Assembly: GCF_910592395.1 (NCBI RefSeq)
Contig: NC_088313.1
Location: 5,522,501-5,586,500, forward strand
Reading direction: 5' to 3'
DNA: 64,000 nucleotides
Source: Lineus longissimus
Taxonomy: Eukaryota > Nemertea > Pilidiophora > Heteronemertea > Lineidae
The position numbers and the translations under genes are program-made. Shown piece after piece: positions 10,898 to 22,700 of this stretch. The notes beneath the pieces were generated by a model, which made no database searches, was not told the DNA's origin, and worked only from the letters and a program-made list of their open reading frames with translations. Every line of letters starts with the position of its first letter. Position 1 is the first letter of the stretch.

Positions 10898-12883
10898 TTT
10901 CTTCAGTGATATGGGCGGAGGTAACAGAGGAAATACTGCTGGAAGTTCAGTATGATTGAATGCTCTTGCTATGGACACCACACCTTTATGCTGTCAAGCT
11001 GCAGGTCTTTCAATTGCCTCAAGAGATTGACACAAATATCACCCCCCCCCCCCCCCTGCAATTTGGGCTCATGTCATATCATGCTATTTCTGCCCAATCA
11101 ATTATCCATGAAAAAAGTATTTAATAAAAAAAGGTAATAAATTATCTAAATTATTGTCTCTCTCCGCAAGTGACAAGTGGCCTCATTCTACCGACACAAA
11201 AAAAAAGAAGTTCGACACTCTTTTGTTAAAAATTAGAAGTTTTTATTCATATTTACTAAATTGAGATTATAACGCTGATGAATTTTATCAGTTTGAACAT
11301 GTTGAATGAGAGCATATCTGCATACACTTTGGTAAATGAGGCATGTAAACTAAACCGAAAGTGCAGACTTTCATGAAAGTCATATCACAGACTGACAGAG
11401 CAAATCTATGTTATATATTCAACTAGTTAGCAGCTAGATAAACAAGAAAGCTGAAGGACCTGCTACCACACATGACCCCATGACAGAATTAGACAGGCTA
11501 GAGCATGAATGATACATCGAATGCTGTTTAGCATATTGAAAGTAGTCTTATCTAAAGTTTACTCAAACCTTCAATTCATTGCTATCCACAAGTCAGGAAG
11601 TCACAGGGCAGCCAACCCAAGCACTTTCACTTTACTATTTGCATGTAGTTCTGAAATTTATAGGATTTTTTAAAACAGTGGGAAAGCAACCAAAATAGTT
11701 TTTCAACAATCCATGAAATGAAGATCACCAATATTTTGGTGAGAGTTACTGAAGAATGAAAGTGAAAGCAACCAAAATTGTCCTTCAATAGTCCATCAGG
11801 AGTACTGACGATCTTGCGCATTGATAGAGCTGCTCGAATTCTTTACTCCATAAAATTTTCAACCAGTTCCACCAATCAAGCCAATCTCTGCATTTTTTGC
11901 AACATGTTTTGCCAACCAGAGGATGGCACATGCTTGATGTTTTGACATCATATTGCTCAGCACTGTGTTGCAATCTAACGACGCGCACAACGTTACATCA
12001 TGAAAGTCAAGTAGTATATAGGCCTGGCTGGCTGTCCGGCTCCAACAAATTGAATTTAATCCGGGAGGGACCCTCGACTCTTCTAAAACTTACGTGTGAG
12101 AAAATTTTATGTTCGATGCATTGGCAGGATGGTATGACATCCTCATAAAAGCATTGCATTGAGAAGCATTTGACAAAATTCGCGAAACAGACATGCATTT
12201 CGACTATACGTTTACGCAGAAGTTGACATAACTAAACCTCCCTATTTAATACTACAATCAAGATGTACAGACCGGGGGAGCTGGCGGTACGTACCCATAA
12301 GTCTTTGCGGTAGTCTCGCGCGTACCGGATATAACCTATCAAGCTTTTCTCCTTCAGAGAAATACTGCGTTGCGCTCAACTGCCAATTATGCATTAGTCT
12401 GGTGGACACGAGGTTGGCCTTGAAATTATCATATTCATAAAGTGCTTTCGTCATCTTCGGTACCTGTCGGCACATATTTCGGCATGTTCCGTAGTGATAC
12501 GTCGAGCGGGATGCAGCACGTGCTGTTCTGACACACCTGTTTAGAATTTAGAGCTCTGTTATGTCATCGAAGTGCATGGGGTTAGCCGAGTGTATCATAT
12601 CATGGCCTACTGTTATCGATAGTGTATAGTGTATATGGTATAGGCCCCAGTGATTTGATTTACCATCACACGGTACTGGCATGTGACTAAAAAATGTATG
12701 TTTGATGACAAATTTGTATCTGTAGCCTCTATTAAATTAGAAAATTCTTGTTCACATTGAAAATAAAATGCGTACTATGAATCATTTTTTTGTTGCTTCT
12801 TTTGCTACACTGGCCTCATATTTTCATCCCGGGCCAAATTTCTTCATTCCTAAACGTACATTTCAAGATATATCACAAACACG

Positions 12884-13345
12884 ATGGAAAATGATTCTGA
12901 TACCCCCGATTTGTCTCTGGATTCAATTAAACATTGGTCTGTAAAGTCGTAATAAAAGATTACTTGGTAAAAAGAGGTCTTAGAGTCGGTGGTAACAAGG
13001 AGGACCTGGTAGCACGTGTTTTTGTGGTCCACGAGCTCGGCCTCCCTGTTGTACCAGATTCCAATGAAAAACTTTGCCTGGCTCGGAAAGAGTACTTCGA
13101 GCTACTGACATTGGACAATGGCACGAAGCTTCCAGATCCACTCTCAGTCCGAACTGGTTGGATTGGGGAGGCGGATGGCCTTAAGAAGTGGCCTCCTATA
13201 TTTTATCATGACATTTGTGTTTTTCTGATGTTGGATCAACCGGGGAATCGTGATCTAAGTCACAGAATTTTGAATGATTATAAAGAGGGCAAAGCCTACC
13301 GCTATTATCATCCACTTGCCTCGACTCGTGTTGACTTCGGGTTGT
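12884..13345 (+). pseudogene. Transposon gene fragment: SAP-like N-terminus of a YqaJ-type protein
   Basis: Starting at the ATG at 12884, the frame reads MENDSDTPDLSLDSIKHWS and hits stops at 12950. One frame over it continues KDYLVKRGLRVGGNKEDLVAR, which looks like a SAP-type helix-turn-helix DNA-binding motif, then LKKWPPIFYHDICVFLML and LNDYKEGKAYRYYH. These last phrases recur in the YqaJ-nuclease partner protein of ISL2EU-type transposons (family recall, not a search). The frame ends abruptly near 13305-13345, where sequence antisense to the THAP gene begins, so the nuclease domain has been deleted. A frameshift near 12950 and the 3' truncation make it non-functional. Confidence 0.55.
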
Positions 13346-13705
13346 AGATGGAGTAACTACGGATGAATCATTGCGCTCATTCTTGCCGCTGCCCAAATTC
13401 AGAGTTGGTTTTGGATTTCCGTCAGTGGGAGCACCATCCACGAAATGCAAGGAACAAATGTGTGATCTCACGTTAGGGGACCAACCCGGTTTACCATTCA
13501 CAGTTCGCACGATGTCGATCCACTCCGCCCTTGCTTTGGCATATTCTTCTCGCGGAAACTTGATGAATTGAAATGGAAACCCACAGTCACACTCCGGTCT
13601 CCCAAATGTCACCCCATGCTTCGAACAAGGACGACGGCGCAGTAATTGGATTACCGTGAAGGTACTGGAACAGCCATCTATGACGCACTTCGGTGTCCCA
13701 GGCAT
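13196..13705 (-). pseudogene. THAP-domain protein fragment from a DNA transposon
   Basis: The minus-strand frame begins MPGTPKCVIDGC. It shows the THAP zinc-binding layout: a C-x4-C pair at residues 7 and 12, a conserved W in AEWIDIV, proline in GKPGWSP, and C-x2-H in SHICSLHF, followed by PTLNL. THAP domains bind DNA and occur at the N-terminus of P-element-like and ISL2EU-like transposases. After about 117 residues the frame runs into sequence antisense to the neighbouring YqaJ-type fragment (below about 13345), so the catalytic part is missing. It could be one exon of a spliced transposase, but no second exon is visible. Confidence 0.6.
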
Positions 13706-13982
13706 GGCAGTGTCTCTCAACCCACAACCTGCATAGAAACAAGCACAAATATTGAGGGGCTTGTATAAGACTACACAACAGGCAACATATTTCCACAAGA
13801 AAATTATCCAGGAAAACTAAAAATAGTTCAGAGCAGCTTTGGGTGGTGGGGACTGACTGTTCTAGTACTTTCGTAGGGGGGGGGGGGGGGGCGTATTGAA
13901 CACTTGAGAACAGTAAAAAAGAGAGTTTATTAGTGGCTGAACTTTAGTTCTTGGGGGGGGGGGGTCAGCAGGCCACGCTGAA

Positions 13983-14166
13983 GGCAACACCAAAACCTAA
14001 GGAAGCATGTGCACATTATTTTCCAAATTTCAGGACCCCCTCTCCCCCCCCATATGGTTTATGCAAAACATAATGAAGTATTTGTATAAATCATAGGGGG
14101 GGGGAGGAGAGAGGGGTCCTGAAATTTGGAAAATAATGTGCACATGCTTCCTTAGGTTCTGTTGCA
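13983..14166. mobile_element. Hairpin miniature element inside the THAP transposon
   Basis: Arms at about 13983-14054 and 14098-14166 are inverse copies starting GCAACA and continuing CCTAAGGAAGCATGTGCAC. The centre contains runs of C and G. No coding capacity. Confidence 0.75.
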
Positions 14167-14761
14167 GTATAGCTTTTGAAGCCGATATAGTGACTCAAAA
14201 TTTTCAAAGGGGGAGTAAGAAATGATTGTTATTTCAAGGGCATGCCGTTATAAAATATGTAGGGCCGTACAGCCGGGCCCTCCCCTGCAGGGCTAACCAT
14301 GTGGAAGTCACCGAACCATGGGAGTGTATACACATAATACAGCATAAAAAATGTTACCTAGATACATTCAGCCCCGGGATTCAGCCAAGTAATGAAGATG
14401 ACACACTGAGTAAAGAAGAAAACGAGGTCAACTTACGGTAATCAATTCAAACCTCAGGGAACTCGAATGATTAAACTTGCTTGAAATCGAAAATTTGGAC
14501 AACACACGTGTACTACAGCGCAAACGGCAGCATTCTGACATATAGAAACATGTGGTCTGATTCTATTTTTACTTGTCACTAAGTGATCACGCGTCCAACC
14601 TCGTATGCAGGGTAATGTGGCTTTCTCATTGGTCGAACGTTAATTTTGTTCACAGCCTTTTATAAGGCAGTTGAGCGCAACGCAGTATTTCTCTGAAGGA
14701 GAAAAGCTTGATGGGTTATATCCGGTACGCGCGAGACTACCGCAAAGACTTATTGGTAGCA

Positions 14762-16316
14762 GGTCCAGGACAGATTGCTGCGAAAATTTATAAATAGCTT
14801 GGAAAACACCATGTTGACGTCTTCACGGAATTACCATATCTCCCGCCTTTTCAGTTGCAATATTCTTCAAAGTCCGAAAGTTGTGCTACTCTATACCGAG
14901 CATTATTTGCGCATTTTACTGGAAAATGCTTGGAATAAAATAAATAAAAAATAAATTTTAAATTATAAATTTTCGCGGCAATCTGTCCTGTACGGCAGCA
15001 GATTAGTGCCATAAAAAATAAAAAATATTATCTCGTTATTACGAGATCTTTTCTCGTTATTACGCGATCTTTTCTCGTTATTACGCGATCTTTTCTCGTT
15101 ATTACGCGATCTTTTCTCGTTATTACGAGATGTTATCTCGTTATTACGAGATCTTTTCTCGTTATTACGCGATGTTATCTCGTTATTACGCGATCTTTTC
15201 TCGTTATTACGCGATCTTTTCTCGTTATTACGAGATGTTATCTCGTTATTACGCGATCTTTTCTCGTTATTACGCGATCTTTTCTCGTTATTACGCAATC
15301 TTTTCTCGTTATTACGAGATGCGAAAGTGCACGCAACATCGAGGATTAAGGTCTCATTAGGGAGGGGTTTTTTTTATTCATGCGCGGCCAAGCCCTAACC
15401 GTAGTTCCTAAAATCATTGATTTCTCGGTCCTTACAGTATGTCAGCGTTGATTCAGCAGTTGTTTTGGCAAAGACATGTTTTTTTGGAGTTTCTGAAACC
15501 TAGAACGCTACTCAATAGGCGACTAACAAGAAACTATGCATTTATACTGTTGTTGCCGACGTATGTGTACACTGAACTTGGGATGTGCGTCGGCCCCGTG
15601 TTGAAATGCCGTCCAGTACCAGTTGGTGCGTTTTTCGCTGATTTGTGCAAAATTCAACATATCTCAAAAGTTCAATGGTTGACCCTCGATTTTTTTTTGA
15701 TTTTTGTGTAGCGTAAGCAACTGTCTTTCATGGGAGAATGGTCTCTGTAAGAATTATTCAGGAAGAAATGTATAATATTTGGGGGTTTTCGTGATTGTCC
15801 GGCCCAATTGGCAATATTGCCATTTGGGATGGTGAACAGAGCTAGGAGCAAATGCGACACTTATGATTTATTTAAAGAAATAAAATGCCCGATTTAACAT
15901 CCTGCAGAATCAGGGGAATCGGGCGTTTCCAGTGATATACTACACAAATGGGTTGTCCTCATGCATTCACTTTGGAAACGCATTTTAAAATAGATGTTAC
16001 GTCCTGTTAATGGGGCACGTCATCATCGCGTACATTTGGGAAAAACTCCCTAACGAGACCTAAAGCTCAGGATCAAGCGCGGGAAAGGTCCGTACTTTAT
16101 AGACCCATATACCATCATCGCGTAATAACGAGATAACATCTCGTAATAACGAGAAAAGATCGCGTAATAACGAGAAAAGATCGCGTAATAACGAGAAAAG
16201 ATCTCGTAATAACGAGATAACATCGCGTAATAACGAGAAAAGATCTCGTAATAACGAGATAATATTTTATTTTTTATATTTTTTATGGCACTAATCTGCT
16301 GCCGTAGTCCTGGACC
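14762..16316. mobile_element. Foldback element with tandem-repeat arms, nested in the THAP transposon
   Basis: Ends GGTCCAGGAC and its complement lie at 14762 and 16316, with AGC close to each side. Within the left end a further hairpin insertion of about 230 bp (14764-14992; ends CAGGACAGATTGC) has separated the end from the rest. The arms proper are tandem arrays: about 14 units of 21 bp at 15031-15320, and about 7 units in inverse orientation at 16118-16261. Each unit is itself a small palindrome TCTCGT-TATT-ACGAGA. The long open frames across the arrays are by-products of the 21 bp period. The 0.8 kb centre (15321-16117) shows no gene. Confidence 0.75.
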
Positions 16317-16353
16317 AGCTCCCCCGGTCTGTACATCTTGATTGTAGTATTTA

Positions 16354-16783
16354 GGCCTCATAAATTTGCAAAGCAACCCTTCTTCAAAGCAAACACCAAG
16401 ATATTCTCAATATAGCAGCATATTTTAATGTTATTACAATAAACCGAGTCATTGAATATAGGTTCAAATTACTTACAAAAAAATTGCTTGAAGATAAGAC
16501 ACCTAAATTTGATGTTTGTTTTCGAAAAAATCCCAGAAATATGAGAAAGATTTTTGAGCAGCGTCATCTAGCGGGATGATGTGGAGACGAATTTAGTCTC
16601 TGTGATTGATAAAAGTAATTTCTACCAATCAAAAGCTCAAAATTAAATACTTTATTGATAATAATACTTTAGTAAATAATTATTAAATCGGAAATTATTA
16701 TGTCTATATGAATTTTCATCAGATTAACTTTTTAATTGCCATAAATATTTGAAGACCTAACACGGAGCACGTGTTTTTTAAAC
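16354..16783 (+). promoter_or_regulatory. RRP12 upstream region with a CACGTG E-box next to the start codon
   Basis: Only 430 bp separate the transposon end from the RRP12 start codon. A canonical E-box CACGTG sits at 16768-16773, ten bases before the ATG at 16784. E-boxes bind MYC/MAX-type factors, and ribosome-biogenesis genes are well-known MYC targets, so a promoter role is plausible. No TATA box is evident. The transcription start is not defined by the sequence. Confidence 0.45.
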
Positions 16784-19700
16784 ATGGCTGGCAAAGCCGG
16801 AAAAGTTGCCCGATCTGCTCGTAAAAGTGTCTCAAAAGGCCAGAAAAAAAGATGGAAAAAAGGCCAGAGCAGCAGTAGTAATCCAGAGAACAAAACGCAT
16901 CGCTCACTTGCAAAGAATAGGTTTTTCAATGTAGATTTAGGTAAATAAACTGATAAAGAGCCACCTGCCATTCCAAAATTATGAACTCTGATGCTAGGTC
17001 TCAAATTTGAGATTCAAATTCTAAATTACAAACCCAGAACAAACCTGCTTCACTTCAGATTTACCAGATGAAATGTATGACCAATACTTCCCGGTTCAGA
17101 CATGTCAGAGTTCTTTGGCTGGCATGTTCTACTTCTAGTCTACGGTAGCTAGGCCCACTTGGAACTTGCTAACTCTGCATTTACTGAGTTTAGCCTTGCT
17201 AACGGCCCTGGCGCGGCCCTCCCCCCAGGCCCCACCGAAGGCGAACGCAACATACGTGAACATCTGTATTGCTGTATACCATTGTTTACCGGGTATTAAT
17301 GGGCCGGTTATGGTATTTATATCGAATGTCTTCTTCCAGGGAAAGATAGTGACCTGACACAGGATGCGCTCGCTAAACATGACCAAGTCACCAGGGATGG
17401 AGATGAGGATGGTGATGCAGCCATGTCTGAGGGAGATGCTCAAAGTATCGGAGGGGGCACATTCAATACCTGGGCGACTAACTGGACCGATTGCACTAAC
17501 GCCACATTTGGAAAAGTTCAAAGATACTGGGCTTCAAACTCTGCGTTGCACAAGGAGGTGAGACTAGAATTAAAAACTAATCTGTTACTGTTAGTTCTTT
17601 CAGGAATGACACAACTTCTCTGTTACTCCCAGTACCAGGTTGCATAAATTTGTAGTCGTCAGGCGTAAAATTGTAGTTGTCAGTTTCAAAGTAAAGACAA
17701 GCAACAACATGGGATTTCACCAGTTGTGTTATTCAAGTTATTCCAGTCACAACTTCCTATTTCAGATTCTAGCGGTGCTGGCTGCAGTGACAGAAGTCAT
17801 CAAATCAAAGGGTGGGAAAGAAACGGAAACTGAATATTTTGGTGCTCTTGTAAGTGTGTGATGACCTAAGGATATTTTCCTGGCCGAAATCTACAAAAAT
17901 TTCCTCTGAATTAAAAGCATAGGTGTTTATATGCAGAGACTTGGTTTGTCATACTGTCAAGTATTACCACTGTATAGACGCGCCTACCTTTTGGAGCAAA
18001 GATTGATTTAGTGACGTACTACCCTAGCAGGGTTTTCTCAAGGAAGGCTGGTATCCTTGATATTCAATACATTGTGCCAGTGTGCAACACAAGGTAGGGT
18101 GACCCTATAGAAACCCTTTATGAAATTTGAGAGCAAGGTAGGGTGGCTCATCTAAGGAAGGCTGGCTCATCCAAGATAGGGTGGGATGCCCTGACTAATT
18201 ACCTTCTTGAAAACACTGCCCTAGGCTGACTGGAGGCAATTATGTAGCAAATAGGAAGGCAAATGCCAGCTTGGTTTCTGAGTACATGTAAAAACCTTCT
18301 ACTCCTATCGCGTTGTTGAGAATAAAAGAACTACCCAAGCTAGTATCACTGTCAGCTCCCCTAAATGTTGGCAATGCAAGCCCTTAACTTAAAAAAGTTC
18401 TGCTATCATTATATTTTGCCCTTATTTTCGTACACCAGACTTCTAGTGCTCAAACTTTATGGTCTTATCCCATTGCCTTGGTCGTGTTAGTACTAATGCA
18501 TGTGCGTATAAATCAATTTCATTCATGAATATTTACTACTATTTTCCAGTTGACTGCAGCAGAAACGATGGACTCTGAAGAATCACTGACTGCAGTTGTG
18601 TACCTGTTAAGTGTTGTGATCAAGAGAGTTCCTGTCTCCGTCTTGAAGAAAAAATTCTCGGATGTGGCCAAATATTTCATTAATTTATTGGGTGTCCATG
18701 AAGAAAGTGATTCGACGTCATTATTAAAATCTGTAAGTTTTTGTTCTGTATCATCAAGATATGCAGACATATGTACTTCCAGACCTTCTGTTGAAAAATA
18801 CCTAGGTGCGCAAATATTTACTCGCCTAACTTTTATTTTCATAGCCTAGGCGCGTAATTCTTGAAAGTCGCTGTTTGCGACTTGTGCTCGGCGACCATGA
18901 TTGATAATAATGAGAATCACGGATTCCCATGCTAGGAGCGATTCCATTGGTTGGCCTTCCGAGTGACCCCCGACATTGACCAATGGCGTGCACTGTTACA
19001 GTCTGTGATGTAGTTACAATAATATGCCTATCGGCGGTGCTGCAGTCGGGATATCCAGGTGCGCGAATTTTAAAACTTTTTGAAGAGCTAGGCGCGCAGT
19101 TCCATGCACGGCCAAAATGACAATTTGGCAGTGCAAAGGCGCGCAAGCGCAAATGCGCGCCTTTCAGCAGAAGGTCTGGCTGCTACCAGTACCAGTAAAG
19201 CCTTCTGATGCCTATAGTCTTTTTCAAAAGTAAATGTTACTGATGCCTATAGTCTTTTTCAAAAGTAAATGTTACTGTTCTTTTTGATGCTGTGCAAAAA
19301 CTACTGGGCCAATTTTTTCAAAGCTCTTGTCATTCTTTTCAGTTGTTAAAGTGTGTTGCATCATTATTAAGAATACAAGAGCCAGCAATATGGAATGACT
19401 CTTCAACGCTGCATGTCTACAATGGACTACTCATGTTCACAGTACATCATAAGCCGAAAGTAAGTGATCCTCATTACAAAAACATTGTGAGATGTCGATT
19501 TTAACGACATTCTTTGATGACAGATGAAGTTTGAAAATGTGCCACTTCTTTAAATCCGTTGGAAGAGAGTAAAAATCCTCCATATGACTGTATTTTAAAA
19601 CTCCATATGGCCACCTGAGCCCTGAAATCTACAGACCCATGTAGGCAGATGTTTTACATGTTATTTACTAAAATACAAGAGAAAAAGGTCATAACACAGC

Positions 19701-22700
19701 TCTCTATTGGTGAGAAGAAGATACTCACTTTAAATATTTCTGCTTTGGTTTCAGGTGCGCAAGGCTGCCCAGATGGCAGTGTGCGTCATACTGAAGGGAA
19801 GTACATTCATGACTGAGGGTGATCCACCGGCCCATCACCCTGCCGCCCCGTCAACGGCCAAGTTTTGCATACAGCAGATAGAAGAACATGGAGGTAACTA
19901 ATCTTCCTCCATTTGGTCTTCATGCTTAGCATGGTGCTGAGGAGGCCCAGTGACTCTGTCTTTTTTGTTGATTAAGGTCAGTCAGTCTTGAATTTGATGA
20001 AATTCTCAAATTTGCTAGATGAAATGTCTCACTTATTACCAATCATATGGGTTCCATTGAAAATGAAGTGCTTTTGTAGTTCGCACACAGGGTCTTCTTT
20101 CTTCTTCAGTGTTCAGTCTGTACTTGGAGGTGTTATTCTCAAGGGGAAATTCCTCCTCCATAGCAGGATGAACATTTACTTGCCACTACAGTTTGACATC
20201 ACTTGGGTTTATTGGCCTTGCGACTCCGTCTTTGGCCAGCAGTTGGGGTCCATGCAAGCTACTCCTATTTCTCACTTGGTGGGGTCTTTTGGTAGCTTTG
20301 GTATAGAAACCAGATACGAAGAACCTCGGTTTTGCATCTCATTTGAGGGACTGTGAAGAGCCTGAGATTCTAGTTCCTTGAAAGCCACACCGGTTATTCC
20401 AGAAATGCAATCATGGGTCTCCTCGGGATCGAATGCGACCCGTATTGTGTGATACCCGAAGTATTTACCACGTGGCTATGAGACTCCTCACATGATAAGG
20501 TAACATCTGATCCCAGTGAGCAAGTGAATAGCTACCGTCCAGTAGGGGAGTAACCCGTACCAGTAGTACTACATGTAATACAATGCACTACTCACACTAC
20601 TAGGACACCCCTGTCTGGCAAATGGTTTTGCCCGTTTGGTGTTATGCCTTCAATTGATACTGGAAAAATCTTGTTTAGCTTTTTCTTCGAACTGATTCAT
20701 TATATTGTTCTGTGCATTTCAGCTGGAAAGGATGCAACCACTACGTTGCATGTGCTGAGTTTTTTGAAGGAGATCCTTGGCTGTTTCCCACAGAACAGCC
20801 TTAAGTCGGCTTGTGAAACTATCCTTCGACTCATGACACTCAGTAATGTTGTAAGTACAGTGGCACCTCCCTTAGCGGACACCGCTCTTTTAAGGAAAAC
20901 CTCTCTATTAAGGACACTAGTTAGTCTCCGCCATCGGCTGAGACTTTTGTACTAGGGTATTATTCTCCTCAATAAATTATTCCAGCAAACTCTCGTCCCC
21001 AGGTGAAAGCTTCATATGTACATGAACACGGCAATTCATTGCAAAACATCGATAAAACGAGGGTGTCCATGAACTAAGAAGTCAATCTGGGTTACAGCCG
21101 CGAAAGTGCTATGGGCATGCATAGCGCAATACATGTAAATTTTTAACCAATAAACCTCGCCATCCCGGCACACCGCGTTATGTGTATTACATATTGGCTG
21201 CACATATGGAGGAACGTAATGGATAGTCTACACCCAAGGAGGATACCGCGGTGACGTCACGGCTTTTCCAAGATGGCGCTGCATATTGTAAACAAACTCG
21301 GTCCACGGCCAAGGGAAAATTAAGTCATCAAAAAAGTTAAATTTTTCGCATCAAATCAGAGTTATTAGTACTTTTCTGCTATGAAATAAGTCTTCAGACA
21401 ATAAGCTATCATTTGAATAATGAAAAGTGCTGTTTTGATGGGGAAAAATAGGTTTTTTTAACCAAATAGCCGGGCACCGATCTTTCAAAATTAGCGATGG
21501 TTTCAAAACAGTCTCCCAGATATGGGCAATCTCTTCACTATCATAATGGGATTTGGAGGCATGTTTACAGATTTTACAAGTTCGAGACCTGTAGGACCTA
21601 AAACTCGCATAGATCCCCCATAGATCCCCTCTATTTGTCGAGTTAGCGCCCCTGTAAGATCATGCATTTTCGGACACTAGAACGAAATCTTCCTGCGGAT
21701 ATCGCGGTTTCGGTGATGATTTAAGGAGAAATTGACTGTTCTTAGAGTTGTATGGGACAGAAATGAGTTCATACTTCATGAATACATGAATATATTATGA
21801 TATGGGCGGGCTTCTAAGTCAAAACAATAACAAACTCAACTGCATCTCTACTGTATATTGGGTAGTGCATTGCCTAGTGTATTTCGTAGTGTATTTTAGC
21901 GGAGACATTATTTCCGCACTTTGGCCACGCCAAACGTCTTTTTTATTCGTGGAAGTTAATCTGCTCTGTAAATTTTATTTTACACAGGAAGAATCCATAC
22001 TAGGTATTGCAATATTTCATGTCTATTGGTGTTTTTGTGTACAGGAGCGCACCAGACAGTGAGACGTGGAGATGTGTTCAGTGCTGGTGCTGTCAGTAGA
22101 CTGAATCTGATTGGCCATAGCGATCACTAATATGGGTCGGGATCACGTGATGTGACGTCACCGCGGTATCCTCCTTGGTCTACACCATCGAAGCATTTTT
22201 CTATAATACCTAATATATTATTTGGAGTTTATGGGCTATGAAATAAGAAAAAACGGCAGTGAATTAAAGCAGCTGAGTTTCAAGTGTGTTCTTCCCTTCT
22301 GGACACTTTATGTTGCCTTGATCAGTCGTATTTCGCACATAAACCATCGCTCCGCTGAAGTGAAAGTGCGATGTTTTTGTTTTGTTTTTGTCAACATGCA
22401 TGGCTGTGTGCATATGAGGCGGAGACTCCAGAGTCTGCTAAGACTCAACTGACAATTCTAGTTTAGATCCTAAATTGGTTGTTTCTATTCAATTTGACCT
22501 CTAATCAGGACACCTCTCTATTAAGGACAGCACTTGTCAGCCCCAAGGGTGTCCTTAATAGAGAGGTTCCACCTCCAGGTTTATTTAGTCAAGACTACAA
22601 AAAGGGGAAACATTCCTAGTTGACATGATAACATACATGTAGTTAATTGACATGTAGTGATTAACATTACAATAACACATTTTGCTTCAGAAGACATGGA

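Larger units (their letters stand above)
9213..12245. other. Intergenic region between XPNPEP1 and RRP12, left half
   Basis: Holds two pogo-like miniature elements (listed separately), a patch at about 9518-9645 with several inverted copies of ACTAGTCC, a cytosine run at 11042-11057, and a duplicated 35 bp phrase (AGCAACCAAAAT) at about 11684 and 11765. The untranslated first exon and promoter of XPNPEP1 should lie somewhere here or further right, but I cannot place them. Confidence 0.5.
12249..16350. mobile_element. Decayed THAP/YqaJ-type DNA transposon (ISL2EU/Harbinger-like)
   Basis: Outer inverted ends ATACTACAATCAAGATGTAC lie at 12249 and 16350, each next to TTA, which fits a 3 bp target duplication. 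The inverted repeat continues inside: 12285-12385 is the inverse of about 14664-14760, so the right end was pushed apart by the foldback element at 14762-16316. The body holds fragments of two convergent genes, a SAP/YqaJ-type protein (plus strand) and a THAP-type protein (minus strand). This two-gene make-up is known from ISL2EU-type transposons, while a 3 bp TTA duplication is more typical of PIF/Harbinger. I keep the class open. The transposase core is missing, so the copy is dead. Confidence 0.65.

Noticed and set aside
14963-15360. Open frames of about 110 and 76 codons with repeating SRYYEIF or RNNEKRSR-type sequence on both strands
   Set aside because: They are by-products of a 21 bp tandem array whose period is a multiple of three; both strands are open for the same reason and no start, splice or conservation signal is present.
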